Shown in pieces: positions 13,185 through 27,500 of a stretch of DNA of 64,000 nucleotides. How positions within the stretch are numbered: the first letter of the stretch is position 1; each line of letters starts with the position of its first letter. The stretch is from assembly GCA_004794785.1 (NCBI GenBank), contig SJOL01006491.1:1161708-1225707 (forward strand). Direction: 5' to 3'. The notes under the pieces were generated by a model, which saw nothing but the letters and a program-made list of their open reading frames with translations, did no database searches and had not been told where the DNA came from. Source of the DNA: Opisthorchis felineus. Lineage: Eukaryota; Platyhelminthes; Trematoda; Opisthorchiida; Opisthorchiidae. A program made the translations under genes and the position numbers.

Positions 13185-14590
13185 GCCTTAAAGATCGGTC
13201 ATTACCCTATAGTGAAAACAGTAAACTGAGGGCTCTTCAGCTTGTTTATGAAGCGCTTTCATATGCGATACGGAAACAACGGCACAGAAGCAAGCATTTA
13301 TCCAGTCAGGAGGGACTTCATATAATACCAGTACACACGGGAGTTTGGACCGTCGAATACGCGAAACAATGAGACAACCGATTTAGCAGTATTAAATACA
13401 GAATTCAGAGTGAAAAAAAGCAAGGGCCAATAACAAAGCTGTGTCCGACATTCGATGCCAGATCCCGCACAACCAACTATAAGGTGAAAGTAGTGAATAA
13501 GATCCGGATAGCTGATATTTTTTCATTTTATGGTGAGTTTCATCATTAAATATCCATTCCACAAGCATGGCCATTAGCACACTATAAGGATAGACTCTGA
13601 GTTTATGTAGTTTTGTCTGGCATGAGTAAGGAAATTTCTTTGGTTTATCTATCACTGTTACCTACTAACTCATGGCAGGAAGTCAGGCTGCAGTGCTATC
13701 ACACACGGGCGGCTGTCAGTATGCCTTCTATTGCACAGCTTCAAGGAGAAGTTTACAAAACCCTCTAACTGCTGACAGACGCCTCCATTTGCTGATCTTG
13801 AACTTCGTCCGAGATCAACGGCTGAGGCGGCACGCAAAGACAAATCATGGTACAAATTTAGTACACAGCTGAACGGCGGAAGGTGACATGGAACAGTTTG
13901 GCCTCGATGCGGTCTACGGAACTCGTCACTGGATACAGCGATTTGTGGACATCTAGTAGCTGGCGCCGCTCCCGCCTCCAATGCGCACCCACCTACCCCA
14001 CCCTTCCAAATCATCGGCGAATGAAACTGTGGCAGCTATAACCACTGTACGACAAGTACGCGGTTCTTACAGTTGATAATGATTATGTGTGCGAAACAAT
14101 TTTGAAGCCAATTTCTCCTGTAGTGGAGATTGACTTGAAGAAAGTGGGGGGATTGAGAGATAAACCTCGGGAATGATGAACATTCCCAATAATGCGTCAT
14201 GTTTTATGCCCCTCGGCATAAGTCGGCGAAATGCGCTGAAGGGGCCCAAAGTTGTTGCGGTGGTAGACTAAACCGGTTGCTGCCGTAACATGGTGCGGAT
14301 TTCATTGATATTTTGTGATGGTATTTGAGTGTACCAACGGATGGCATCATAGAACAGCCTCGTTTTTAATACTGTTCAGCTGCATAGGGCGTCTAGTTAA
14401 GCATTCGTATCTAACCACCCGCTTACGCTACCGAAAATTAACAACTACTTCTGCATAATTCATAAGCATGGACATGAGAAAATAACAGGCCCTATTATGA
14501 ATGGCTACAGACGTAAAACCATACGCGAAAGTACGGGTGCAGATGACTTGGGTCGGAAACACCAGTGAAAAACCATGACCAAAGCAAGGT
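13185..14590. other. Unassigned DNA in the 3' flank of CAND1
   Basis: Lies between RTE copy B and the SINE at 14591. No coding or structural feature recognised. Confidence 0.4.
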
Positions 14591-14800
14591 AGAAATAATA
14601 ATAATAGCAATAGTAATAATAATAATGATAGTCGTTCAAATATAATACCGTTTCGATGCCTAGCTGCCATACCGCCCGAAGGACGTTCGAGTGCTGATAT
14701 ACTGCCAGGTTGCTCAAGTCTAGACGGGAGCAGTCAAGATGCCGGGATTGGGTTCGAACCAAGGACCAGCAGGTTCGCACCTTAACAATATTCCCGACGC
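14591..14800 (-). mobile_element. tRNA-derived SINE, copy 1
   Basis: On the minus strand: a tRNA-like head with a B box close to GGTTCGAACCC, then the family body (aligned with CTAGGCTTGGGCAACCTGGC in other copies), then an ATT-repeat tail. Seven copies of this family occur in the window. The head is the most diverged part here. Confidence 0.82.
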
Positions 14801-14978
14801 AGTTGCAGTGTACACTGAAATTACTCTACCTAGGCAAACTGCACGAGAATCAGCGCAAAAACAACAGCAGCGAGTAATCCACCAATAACTCCAGCCCAAT
14901 GAACAGCAAACACGAAGGGCATGAACAAACAAAGCCAAAACTATGGCGTCGATAAGCACAGAATAGCAAGAGAATATT

Positions 14979-14984
14979 TTTAAT
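14979..14984 (-). promoter_or_regulatory. candidate CAND1 poly(A) signal ATTAAA
   Basis: The minus strand reads ATTAAA about 410 bases past the stop codon. It is the first poly(A)-type hexamer I noticed downstream. No transcript evidence is available. Confidence 0.2.
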
Positions 14985-15395
14985 GATCTGAATTGGAAGG
15001 CTGTGGCGGTTGTGATTGTGGCAATGAAAGGGTTGCTAAAGTGATGCCGAAGAAAATGTGACGCATCAATTGTAAGAACCGGGACGAACGATAGAGAAAT
15101 TCGAGGTAACACAGAATTGAGGACAACTGGATGAGTCGTAACACGCTGTTTCACGTGGAACGGTTTAGTGTCTGCTTGACGGCGCATCGGAAGAAGTTAT
15201 CAGGGAAATTTAGAAACGGACGTAGAAAGGATACCTAGTGAGGAGGGAATGGAGGGTTGAATCCACACTTTTCGAGTAAACGTGAACGCTTGGAGGATAG
15301 AGCATTCTATAGAATGCACAAAAGCGATGCAACCTGACGGCAAACAGGTACAGGTGAATGAACACGGCACCTATAGGTTATTAACCAGAGAGTGG

Positions 15396-15547
15396 TCAGG
15401 GATTATAGACGTAGGAAGGTGCGGTGCCAGAGATTTTCCGAGAGAAAGATGCCGGAGTATCTTGAGCTGCCATTGTAGTGTACATCGATTTGAGCGCAGG
15501 TTCCGTCTCAATTGTCCGCAGAAGATCTAAGTAGCTTCGGTTCTTGT
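15396..15547 (-). CDS. CAND1: CAND1 exon 27 (residues 1423-1472, stop)
   Basis: Encodes [20 protein letters not shown], aligned to human LMSEFQSQISSNPELAAIFES, then a Ser/Thr/Pro-rich tail to TGA at 15398-15396. Acceptor caacag, phase matched to exon 26. The tail differs from human, as is usual for this end. Confidence 0.88.
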
Positions 15548-18500
15548 CTGTTGATCGAGAAAATGACAAAAGCGATTGGAAAGGGAAGTAAAGTACGTTC
15601 GACACACGATATGTCTACTAGAGCAAAAGAGGCATCGGGTGAGGTTGAGTTCGGCTGGGATGTACTATCATAGAAGGTCTATCCATCCAATAAGTCAACC
15701 GAGAGACGAAACAAACTTCGTTAACGGCACTCCTGATTTGTACTCTGCCTATCGAGCACTCGCCAGAGACATATATAACGATGACAAAAGTGACCATCAT
15801 TATAAGGCAGTCCGAAACACATCCTCAAAAATTTACAAGTTCAGTAGTCCCCAAGACATGACGCAAAAATAATACAACCAAAAATGTGAGAAAAATCAGC
15901 TCACCAATATTTTCAATGGATTTGAACTGAACAATCGCAGCAACAGCGGCACGTGATAGTTCCTGCTGTTTCTCCAGTTCCTGTTTGACCCAGTCTTCTT
16001 TGGGTTTGGACAGCAGGACGGCTTTGAGCGGCACACTAAGGGCCTCCATTTCTATTGAGCACGGAAAAGAAGGCAGTGGAGAGCTGCAAGGGATCGACTA
16101 TCTGTTGGATAACTGAGGGGTGCAGTTTTGACTTGGCCCTTAAAAGAACAGCCACTAGCAGACGGCTGAATTTTCTAGACTACTGTTGATAGTGCGAATC
16201 AAATCCTGTGCGAGTGTATCGACAAAATTAATTCGTGCACTTCGAAGCGTCGTATTACCATTTTTCTACCACAAAGCTATTGAAGTTGGTACGCTGAACT
16301 GTCCATGTGAGCTTCGTCTCAACAGGTATTCATGCAAAACAAACCGTGCGAAATAAAACATACCCTGTATACAGTTATGCCAGTTTACTGAGACGAATAA
16401 GGGATTTTCTTCTGCCACGGCATTTCCGAGCATGAGAACGGGCACGGCTTATGCAAATGGCTGATATTTTCCCGCCCAATTTGTCCGCACATGAACAATT
16501 CGGCCTGAATGCAACAAAACCCTATTGTTCGAATTGCTGCAGTTCGCTTCACCCAGTAACGATCAGCTAATGAATAAGATAAGCGTCGTGTTGCGTCGAA
16601 CCAGTGCCAACAAACAATGGGTTAATAACGCCCTCAAGCTTTCGGTACTGGCTCATCGGAACACAATCGAATGAGCTCAGGTGAGCCATACAGGTCGTGG
16701 GACATGGACAGTGGTTTCAACTGGAGTGGGAGGTTCCTGTCCGAGGGATTCATTGAGCTACTTGTTTTACGTAAAAGCTAAACGGTCCTGGAGTCTAGTA
16801 GTTACATATGTCCAAAGTTCAAAGTAGTCTGTCTACTTGGATCCGTTTGAAATAAAATTAGCCCACACATTTTGCCGTAAACATGAGATGCTGCCTTTCT
16901 CGTTGCCGTTCACCGATGATAACGAAAATGAGGAGGGGAAAACCACGCATGGGAAGCGATGGCCTAGCCACTTCAAGAATATTGAAGTGCTTCCTGAACT
17001 TGCAGGAATCGGGCAGCTATGCATTGAAGGTGACAGCTTCGATGTCGCAGCACAATTGGCTGCGTCATCGGACCAAGTTTGTCGATGTCATTAACTATCA
17101 TTGTGCCTTGTGTTAGAGACACTAACCGGGAGCAATTTCAAAAATGTCAGCCCTTTTGAAGTTCATACTCACAAGAAAGGCGATATATATTTAATATCAG
17201 TGTGAAAACGAGGTTATTAACTCAAATGAAGGTCGCCTGAAGTCTACTTTTGTACTTGCATTGTGCCAATCAGCCAAGAGTAACATTTGGGACATAAAAA
17301 ACTACCGTTCTTACCCGCTACAGTAACAGCTATTCAAATGCACGAAAACAACATCGAACAGTCGCAGCTATTGTTTCAATATATTCAAATCAGCAACTCC
17401 AAATGACCAGTGGAAATAGGCCTCAGACAAACCGAGGAACCTGGCAGTGGTATATAATGTCTGCCTCCTTTCAACTCGACTGCAGCTGACGCTTCGCAAA
17501 GACCGTAAATGTAGGTGCTTTCTATTTATTTATCGCTACCACTAACCAGAAAATTAAATCGGGCTGACAACTGCTGCGTCCTTGGATAGAGATCCCAGAT
17601 TCAACTCACCAATGGTCAATGACAGTGGTAGACATGGTTCAATCAGGCAGTCAGTGGCTCAGTGGTTACAGCGCGAATCTACTGATCGGAAGGTCCGTGG
17701 TTCGAACCCGACCTCTGCATCTCGACTTCCCCCGTCTAGGCTTGGGCAACCTGGCAGTATCCAAGCCCTCGTCCTTACATCGGGTGGCATGGCAGTTAGG
17801 CACCGAAAGGGTGTCACAACTGAACGACTACCTCTAATATCTATCAAATATATCGTCCTCAGTGCGCGTAACTGCCCAGTTTCCCGTTCCCTCAAGCAAT
17901 ATACAATGCAAACTAACTGATCAGGTCGTCGCCTCCAACATGTCCCCCACACCCTCCCATTTTCCGGTGACTGAAGCTGTAGTAGCTGGAACCAACACAT
18001 TTTTGGTACATAGTTCATAGCTGGTAAACTGAACTGAGAGCCAAAATTACGATTTTTGGAGTTGAGTGGCCAGCCACTATTACGGTTGCCCTACTTGTCG
18101 ATACTATGTAACAAAGAGAAGACAACTGAAAAAAGTACTTTGGCTTCATTATTTTCCAAAGATACACCAACCCATTCACTGGGGATCATTAAAAGCTTTA
18201 GGTGGATTAAAGTGTCCTGTGACTTTTTGCCCATTAAACTGAATGATCTGCATTTTACCTATGGGGTGGAACACCTAAGAGCTGGGGCCACTACAGCTGA
18301 ATTATCAGCGACGAAATGATTTCAAATCGAGTGATTCAGTCCAACAACATTTCAAACTGTTTTTCATTAGAACAAGCCTCTGTCCTCCGAGGTAAATTTC
18401 AGGGTTCGTTGCACTACTTCTCTGTATGGCAAGCCGGTTCCGCCGTCAGCAGAAAGAGTGCATCCGGAAGGTTAAAGTAAAGCTAAAAATGAATGTTCAG

Positions 18501-21500
18501 TGATGTGGTCTTGATTGTCAGGGAACAAATTGGGGGACAAGTGCGCTGAGGGAGTTTCAGAGCCAGGAGAGAGTTGCTGCTGCAAAACCTACTTGCGGCG
18601 ATTTCCAGTGGCCGTACACATGCCACGTGCTGAAGTATTTGGTAGGAAAGAAGCTGAATGTCTGTGTGATCCTTCAATCCCTTGATCAGTGGATCCAAGA
18701 AGTCGGACATGACCAACTTGTCCAAACAGTTTTCGAGTAGTGTGAACATGCATTCGAATGCACACTACAAAGAACGGAAAAGCGAGAATCAAAAATTGCG
18801 TGCATGTATTATTAGCGTTTGCAAAAAACGATGTGAGAAATTACTAGTACAGACGGACCGTTGACAGTGATGTTTGCACGCACAGCAATGAGTGCGTGCA
18901 AATACATAACTTGACGAGAAATGCACACAGAACGTCAATCACTGGTGTGCACGCCGAGGTGAGTTGTACGTTCGTAGTTTTTAATCGACATCACTCAGAC
19001 TCATCAATGAAGTTCCAATCCATTTTACGCCAGACGATGTGAACTCTCAAATTATGGTCCTCGGGAGGTACCTGAGTCTGCTTAGCCTTTACTTCAATCG
19101 ACATTTCCAAATCCGGTTGCTTCATTCTTTTCATTTTGAGTCATACCGTAAGGAGGAAACAAAATAGTCCCGTAAAAATTGAAACACAATCGAATGCATG
19201 ACCCAGAGTGAAATCTCCATATGTCGATTAAAAGCCCTGGATAGCGCCCCCGATGAGGTCGGTCCATGGGTCTTGATTGCCTTGTTTAAATGTTACCACA
19301 AGGGCTCTTTTTTCTAGGTCTTGGCATTAACTTCGCCGTTGATCATCACACGAATAGAGTGATTGCAGGACCACTGTCTTAAATCAACAGGAGCAGGGCT
19401 TGTGTGTCGTTGCTCGAAGGATCAAGGAATACAGCTGCCACACGTGAAAATGCTGGTGGCTGAAATTTGTTTTTGAATAGTTGGTCTGGCCTATCATATG
19501 ATGGGAAACGGAAAAGTGCAGTTAGGCACAACAAACAGAAGGGACACAACAAACTGGATTGGAAGGACTAAGTTATACACCGAAACGACTGTAATTAAAA
19601 ACGTGTCGTCTAGTTTGATGAGGTAGGAGTTAAACTAAAGTACAGGGCCAGGTATCAGTTCAAAACTCCATCTTCATATGCATACAGGGGCTCACGACTC
19701 CATTACATTCTTAAAGAACATCGTAGTTAATAAGCAAGGGTAAAGTTTGCGGCCAAAACTGTTGCGTTGATTTTATGGTCGTCGCAATAGAACATCACGA
19801 TCTATCGCTACATCTTCAGTTCTGCCTGCACGCTGGCGGACAGTATATAGTGACCCTCTCCACCGACAAACCAAAGAGAACCGAACCAGTTCCGATTTAC
19901 TTGCAGGACCGAATAAACTGTCCGATCCCGATTTTACTCGCTCGTAAGAGGGACGCGGATAATGTATTATTGTTTGGTATGATGTCAAATTTTAAATGTA
20001 TGTTGAAAGCGTTTTTATTTGGTAAATGCACTGGGAGCGATATATGCTCAGACATCTGACTGTTCGCGCTGCCTTTAACTTTTCTCGGAAAATTGTTTTT
20101 GCAAACTGAAACTAAAAGAGCAGGAAAGTGACTCAAATGATTGGAAGAGCTAGTTGACGCAACTGAACTCAATATAGTGATTGTTTTAGGAGTCGTATGA
20201 ATAAAGTTTGATCTGGGATAAAGTGATTTGAGATTTTGAAACAGGAATTTCGCTTCTATATTCAGAGCACTCATTTGAGCAGTCCCGGAACAGCTGTTCT
20301 CATGAGTCCGAAACAAGAAAGGGAAGCACTGAGCTCGAGTTCCGCTCTTTTTAGAGCTCACTAGCAGTGCCGAGATTTGAAACCCGGGCATCTGACATAC
20401 GAGGAGAACGTGTTACCACTACTCCACTAGCGCACACCTGAATTAGGACTAGATAGGTAACGCATTTGTTCTCTTCACGAGAGAGAGGGACCTTATTATA
20501 TTTTCCTTTGATGTTGCCATGGGAAACATTACTGAACGGATCCGTTACAGAGTGCTTAAAAAGACTATCCAGATAGTACTTTATCTCCGCAGTACGATAG
20601 TCAAACATGATAGTAGGCAGACAAGGGAAAAAGTGACCAACTGTTCAGCGAAAATTTGATAGACCGACTAAGTCACTCGAACAGGGGCCTTTCTATGGAT
20701 TTTTCCTAGAGCACTGCAATCTAATAGCGCATTTCAACAATACAATGACCAAAGCTGAAATCGTTGTTTGCCTCGAGGAAATCGGTTGTAATTTCTGATG
20801 GTCACTGGGTATTGAACGGATGCCAGTGAAAAGTGAACCTGATTCTGAGGGCATAAACACTCACAAATTCAGGTGTTACACCAGCCTTGCAAGTGGTATC
20901 GCATTAAGGAAAAATCAATACATACAGTGTGAAAGTGCTCGCAAGGAAAGGATTGAACTACCCCATGACAATATCACCTTGATGTTGTCACCTCAAGTGA
21001 CAGTGAATAAACTAGAATGGAGAGAGAATCCAAACCTTTGGGGCAATGTATTTACTGATGAGAAACAAAACGCGCAAGAATTCTAACCTTTCGAAGATCC
21101 AGGCCATCATCCTCCTTCCGTTTAAACGGACCCATTTCAACTTCACGGATCAGTTCCGGACGAACAACTGTTTCTCCGTACAGAAGCTTCAACAGCGTAG
21201 TCACATGACCAGAGAGATCCAGTGGCATGTTTAGGAGAGGTCGAACTAGACCAGGACGGTGATGTGCGGCGGTGTTGAGTGCCATGAGAGATGCACGTCG
21301 AACAAGTATATCTGGGTCAGCTAAACGGCTGAGAAAATCGAGCAAAGGAGGAGGTTGTTCCGATCGCAAGATGGAGTCAACTTCAACCAGCACGGCGGTT
21401 CGGGTAGTTTTCTCAGGGTCGTCGGACTCGTGTTGTTGCAGTGGTGATGACGCCACGGTCGAAAGCAAGAGACCAGAAGGGAGCAGGCCGATGGTAGCCC

Positions 21501-24500
21501 AATCGAAATTGTCCAACCGGCTTTGTCCTGACAGCATAGGATGGTGGGAATTCGTGTCCAAGTCGGTGGCAATTAGGATCGACCTGATTGCGGTTACAAG
21601 GGTGCATCGGACTAAAGGACAACTAGCCTCAGCAGAGGTGAGCTGAAGGAAACAAACGACAGTTGGGGAATTGTAGTTATATTCAAGTGAAAGTAGCACC
21701 TGTGAAGAAACGTCAACCACAGAGAAATTCACGTAGGGTCGTAACTTAGCTGCGCGGTCAACAGTCCTTTGGACTCAAACAGCATTATTCGACAGATGCT
21801 AACAACATAATGGTGAAGAAGGAAACCACTCACAGAGTTGCTGAAAATTCATCGACAGCCCACGACCTGGTTCGCCCTTCCACCTCGGGTTCATCTAGTT
21901 TCCACCAATCTTATGTTTTACTTGAACCCAAATTGTACGAAATTTGCAAAACATACTCATTTTTAGCACCAATTTGGTTTTAATGGTAGAATCAAATGAG
22001 TCCCGGTTGAATCTCCTGTTTATGATTCAACTGAGTTCCCCGTTAAAACCGGATTGGTGTACAAATGAATGTGGTTCGCGAATGGTCACTTTAACCAACT
22101 TTAATCATCAGTATGCGAACCAGTCAGTGCGTACACAACACCATTTCGATTTACGCATTATGGCTACCGTCAGATATAAATGAGTGCGGGAATCGCCCTA
22201 ATCAAGACGACCACTTGGGTCTGAAATATATATCTGAGCATCTAGGCAAGAACAATGCAGACCAGGGGTAAGCGTGAAAGTGAAATTGTGGAAGGGACTT
22301 GTGTTGTTCAAAAGTGTGCCCGCCAGTATGTTTTTTGCCCAATACATACCCGGTCTGGCGAGAGGATCCAGTCTAGAACTGACCGCAATTATTGTAGATT
22401 TATTCAAATATCATCTGAAACTAGTGAGTTTGTCGCCACATCTGTGCCACATCAACAGGATAACCGTCAGCGAATAAACCAACGTACGGAAAGAAGTGAA
22501 ATGCCTTAAGACCCACCTGTCGTCTAAGCCGATTGATGAGGTCCCGAGGAGAGACGAGGATCAGACGACCAAGGCATTCGGCGACAACTAGGCGAGTACC
22601 CTCTTCGGGTAAACCAGAACTGGCCATCAGTAGACACCTAGGAAAGAAAAATATGGCAAGGCCCAGAACTGTTTATTAAGAAAGTTGAATAACAGCTAAA
22701 CAGAGAGGGACTCATTTTATGCTGTCGATGATGATGGCACCCGCGAACAACATAATGATGAATTCACCTCGGCTGCTCCATTGCAACCGAGCAATGGAGC
22801 TTACTAGCTAACGAAACAGCTTGACGGCCACGTCAGCAAACTTGTCGACTAACGTACCAATGCACCTTACTGCCCAAAGACGAGGAAAGGCCGACCGAAG
22901 TGAAGGATTTCTCCTCGAATGGTCAATACAACCGGTAGGGTAGCCATCAATCCGGTTGCCCATACATGAAAGTCTGCCAAGACTACTTACTAGAAGTTGG
23001 TGGCAATTCTTGGAAGGATTGATGGAAAACGATTAAGTTTGGGCACGAATTTTTAAATGTGATTTATATGTCGCAAATTATTGACAAAGTAGAGGCATCC
23101 GAAATTATACTAATGCTCTTTCAAGAGAGTTTTATCCTTAAAAACACACTAGAGGAATTGGTAAAGGATAGAATCCAGAATCTTGACAAAAATTAGAAAA
23201 ACGGGAACCTGGCAGTGGTTAGAGACAGAAGTAGAGCCACATTTACGAATGGGAGGAACGCGGCTGAACACAGTGGGTAAAGGTTGGTCTAAAAGTAAAA
23301 AAAATGTTTCCGCAGTACAACAGAAATTGATCAGGATACCCTACAAGACCATTGATGTTCAAAAAGGACAAAAACTGCCCAAATTCAAAGACCGCAACTG
23401 GGCTGCCGATAGATAAATTGTGTACAAAAATTCGGACAGACGCTTAGGCCAGCAAACGCCTCAGTATTTTCGAAAATCGGTGCGCTTGGAGACAAGTGTC
23501 CTTCTACTGCATCTTATCTGATTACACCCAAGAGGCCTGCCACTAGGTGGCCGCTGATGAGTAAGCAGTTGACTAAATTCTGATTGGGCGGATGAAACTG
23601 CATTAAGAATGAAACAACCACGATGGTGGTGCTGTTCAACCATTCTCCGCAAGTTCTCTGGTGCCTTGCAGATTGCAGTGGGTTGTGCAAAGGCTGGAGT
23701 TGCCCCACCCCCCACCGCGAAAGAAAGCCCAGGGGCGCTGGAGAAGTTAACCGTAGTAAAATCCGAAAGTTACTCAATGCATGGCGAGCTGGAGCACATG
23801 CTTTTATTGGGGACCTGTGATAGTTTGTTCGAAATAAATAAGGAAGAGGGACTGTCGACAGATCGTCTGGTCAGGGTTGAACTTGCAAATTGTAACAAAG
23901 ATGAAAATGGGAGTGAAAGCACATCAAAGAAAAGGGAGCAACCACCACCACCGTGTCGCCTATATTAATAAATAAAATAAAAATCGTTCAGCCGTAATAC
24001 CTTTTCGATGCCTAATTGTCATGCCACCCGAGGGGAACACGAGAGCTGCGATACTGCTAGGTGGCCCAGGCTAGACAGAAGCAGTCGAGATGCAGAGGTT
24101 GGGTTCGAACAACGGACCTCCTAGTCAGTAAGTTCGCACCACTGAGCTATTTCGAGCTAGTTCATAGTATAGGTCGAGAGACGAGGAAATAAGACTGGAG
24201 GCAAATTGAGGGTAAAGGGAAGCCTGAACCGAATGGAATGGAAAATTTCAAGTAGAAAACGAGTGAGGCTGCCCTTGTGATGAGAAGGCGCTCCAATTGA
24301 TTCAAGGTTGAGTTGACATGTAAAATACGGGACTTGGAACGGCTAACAAAACAACGCGCGCAAGAACTGAGGGAAATAACTGAGGAGGTAGATAAGGTAT
24401 AACTTAACAGGAAATTATGGTGGTCGAGAAAAGTTAGGGTACTTTTGATCCGCATCCAGAATGGGGTCCTGTAATCCTCTATGCACCTTGCTGGTGGCAC

Positions 24501-27500
24501 TGCAAGAGATCATCACTAACTGATGTCAACGTCGTTCGTGTTGTCAGTTTTTTCCAAGAACGCTTGAATATTTGGAGATACGGGTACCTCAGAATGAATC
24601 TGGCGGTTTGGTATCACGTCTTTTCCTACTGTACTCTAGTTTTACTCGAAGATGTTTTGTAGTCGCATGGGATCGGTCAACAGTGAAGTCAGGGGTGAGA
24701 CAATCATTGCAAATGTGGCAGCAGCAAACAAAGTAACTCACCAAATATCATCCAGATGCTTTTTTAATAGGGCACTCGTGCTGTATCCGGCCAGATGCAC
24801 CAGAACCTGTCAAGGAGAAGATACCATGTGAATTCATCAACCATATTGAGTAGATGCTAAAAGGGGACACTGAGCGGAGTTTACTATTTGTGTGATGATC
24901 TGTTATCTCTTTCGTTAGACCCGTTTAAATGACCAGACTTGAGCCAGGTTTTTCATGAGAAAACAAGTTCAGAGAGATCTGTGGAGCTGAACTCAATAGT
25001 GCTGACAGCGAGAAGCTCACGATGTTTTTCTACCTCTGCTAGATGAACTGTAACAACAGTAAGAAGAGTCGCGGGCGGATTTCTTTCTTTCATCGACTAC
25101 AAGTCCCACAATTAACTTAGGTTCAAGTAGTCTGCGTGAGAACCGCCATAAGAAAACTGACCGAAAAAGGTGTTAGATATCGACCGGCGGTGTGTTGAAC
25201 CATCAGCAGGACAAATGTCAAGCCCTGACTAGCTTGCGAGACTTATCAGGAAATCGTGAAGAAAAAATGACTCAAGACTTATGTTTGCGTTGGAGCCAAC
25301 AGTGACAGTTCTAATTCATCGCTTAAGCGGTTCTGTGTAAGAAGTAAAGCCAAACAGCATCCAAAGTGGGCATGAGCTGAAGTCAGCCCACATCTATTTG
25401 GGTAACCTGATTTATCCCATCCAGGACCTACGGATACAAAAACAGTACTGTTGATGATGTGAACGCTATGATCGAACAACCGAACGTCATTCTCCATCTT
25501 TATACAACCCAATAACAAAGAATATTTGCAAAGGAACACGACTTTCATTGGGATACTATCAACCAGTTGATCTCTCTACCAAGAAGGATAAACTAAGTGG
25601 GTTTTGGAGCTGTGTGGTTGAGAGCCAATACGGCAGCATTATGTATACACAGGCAAATATTTTGTTAAAACCAATACCAAGAAAGATGGGGAATATGGAA
25701 AATGACGAGAGGAAACTGCTTCAAGTGAACGCCTAAGACATAGAAAAGCTTACTTCGCGCAAGGCTTGAAGCATATGGTAAAGTTGGTGTTGGTGTCCAA
25801 CCCCACTGGGATCACCCTGTGTAGTGGTAGTGTGCGCTGATGCCACTTCGGATATTCTTGCAACCAAAATTGGTAGAAGTGATTGGGGTTGACCGACAAC
25901 AAGTCGACCTAAGCCCAATGCGGCAGCCGGCCTCACCTCTTCGATGACTGACACGCCATTTGCCAGAACTGGACCTCCTGGAATACTCAAACTATGAGAG
26001 GGTTGAGCCGATAGGGTAGAGATGAAGATTTCGCGGAGATCCTTCCGATCGCTCAAGTCCCTAAGCATGAATACAACCAAACAATACGGTTAATGGGGAA
26101 AAAGTTCCCCCCAAAAGGTTCTACGCTGTGCATTGTTAGAACTACCGCATCAGCATGGACGAATTTTGCCCCACGGCAGGCCAGCTAAGTTTTCATTCCC
26201 TTTGAACCATTTTCAGATATATAAAAATTTATTTCGCGTTACTTCGCGATACATTCATGGCGGAAGGTTGACCGCTGTTTTTTTAACTTATATGCTGCCT
26301 ATCAAATGTATCGTTTGGTGCCACAGAGTGTCACCACCACATAATAGACGAAGCGCTGTCATGCAACGGAGGTCGGATAGGAAGAGCATTACTGCAGGAA
26401 TCTGATGTACAGTCATTGCAATGACAGGCAACAAACGGCCAGATAGCAGGAATTTGGCAATGCATCACCTGTGGTAAATGGTTACCATTCGGAGCGTTCA
26501 GCTCTGCGTAACCCAAGTAGATGAGAAAGCGGTTTTATTTTGCCTTAGTTGGCTGAATGCGTGTCAGGTAGTCAGAAATCAGCTTTATACACAAAGGTGA
26601 AGTTTTTAACGATTTCCTTTGGAAGATTGAAATAATTCACGAACTAATCTGTTAAATTCTTTTTCTGGAGTTAACTCCGTCAGATTCCGCTTTCCGTGAA
26701 GTGCTGTTAAAAAGGCGACCTTGGTGATTGGTCCTGTAAGATAGCCCACTAAGTAGAGCGTTTTGATCGGGACTCATTACACTGATCGAGCACGTATCAA
26801 TGCGATGAAAGATCCTCCACCGCGGACAACAAAATAATTCAGCCACGATATTCGAATAAAGGCTTAGACTTGGTGCTCATCAGATTCTCAATGATGATTG
26901 TGAAAAATTGGACATATCACTTAGCTGCACACAAGTAGTGTAACTTCCCCATAGATTCTGCGCATTGGCTGAGTCAAGGAAGTCAGGTGTTCGTGAATTA
27001 CAGAAGTAAGAGTTGGATGTAGTAGAGAACATGTTATTTTGATATTCATTTATGGATACTCCTGCCTTGAATAAAACGAGTGAAGTGTGATCAAATAGGA
27101 CTGCGTAAATAAAACCACAAATCGCCCCTGACTAATGCCACTGGTCCAGCCGCGAATGCTTTTTTTTAACCCGAAATTATCACTTCCAACCGAGTTATTT
27201 GGTCTGAATCCGGACGAATTTTCCCCCGCCGAATAAATGGTGTTGCTAAAGAAATAGGAACCAATGAACTGCCCATAATTCGAGTGTTCATCTAGGTTTC
27301 ATGTGAGAGAGCTCAGCATTGATTGTGTTCCGGATCGGACAGACGTGGGTTCATTATGAGACCAGAGCCATGACATGACCAACAAATGATCTCAATCTCT
27401 GCACAACGAAGAACATACAGTGCATTGTAAAAAGATAATTATGCGATGAGACGTTTTCTACACTGAACAGGGTGGATGGACTGCATTTCCTATGAGTCGC

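Noticed and set aside
14505..14780. Minus-strand frame with a Tyr-rich stretch
   Set aside because: The Tyr run is the translated ATT/ATA tail of SINE copy 1, not a protein.
18483..18592. Continuation of CAND1 exon 25 past its donor
   Set aside because: The frame is open, but homology stops at the gtaggt donor and exon 26 continues the family sequence in phase.
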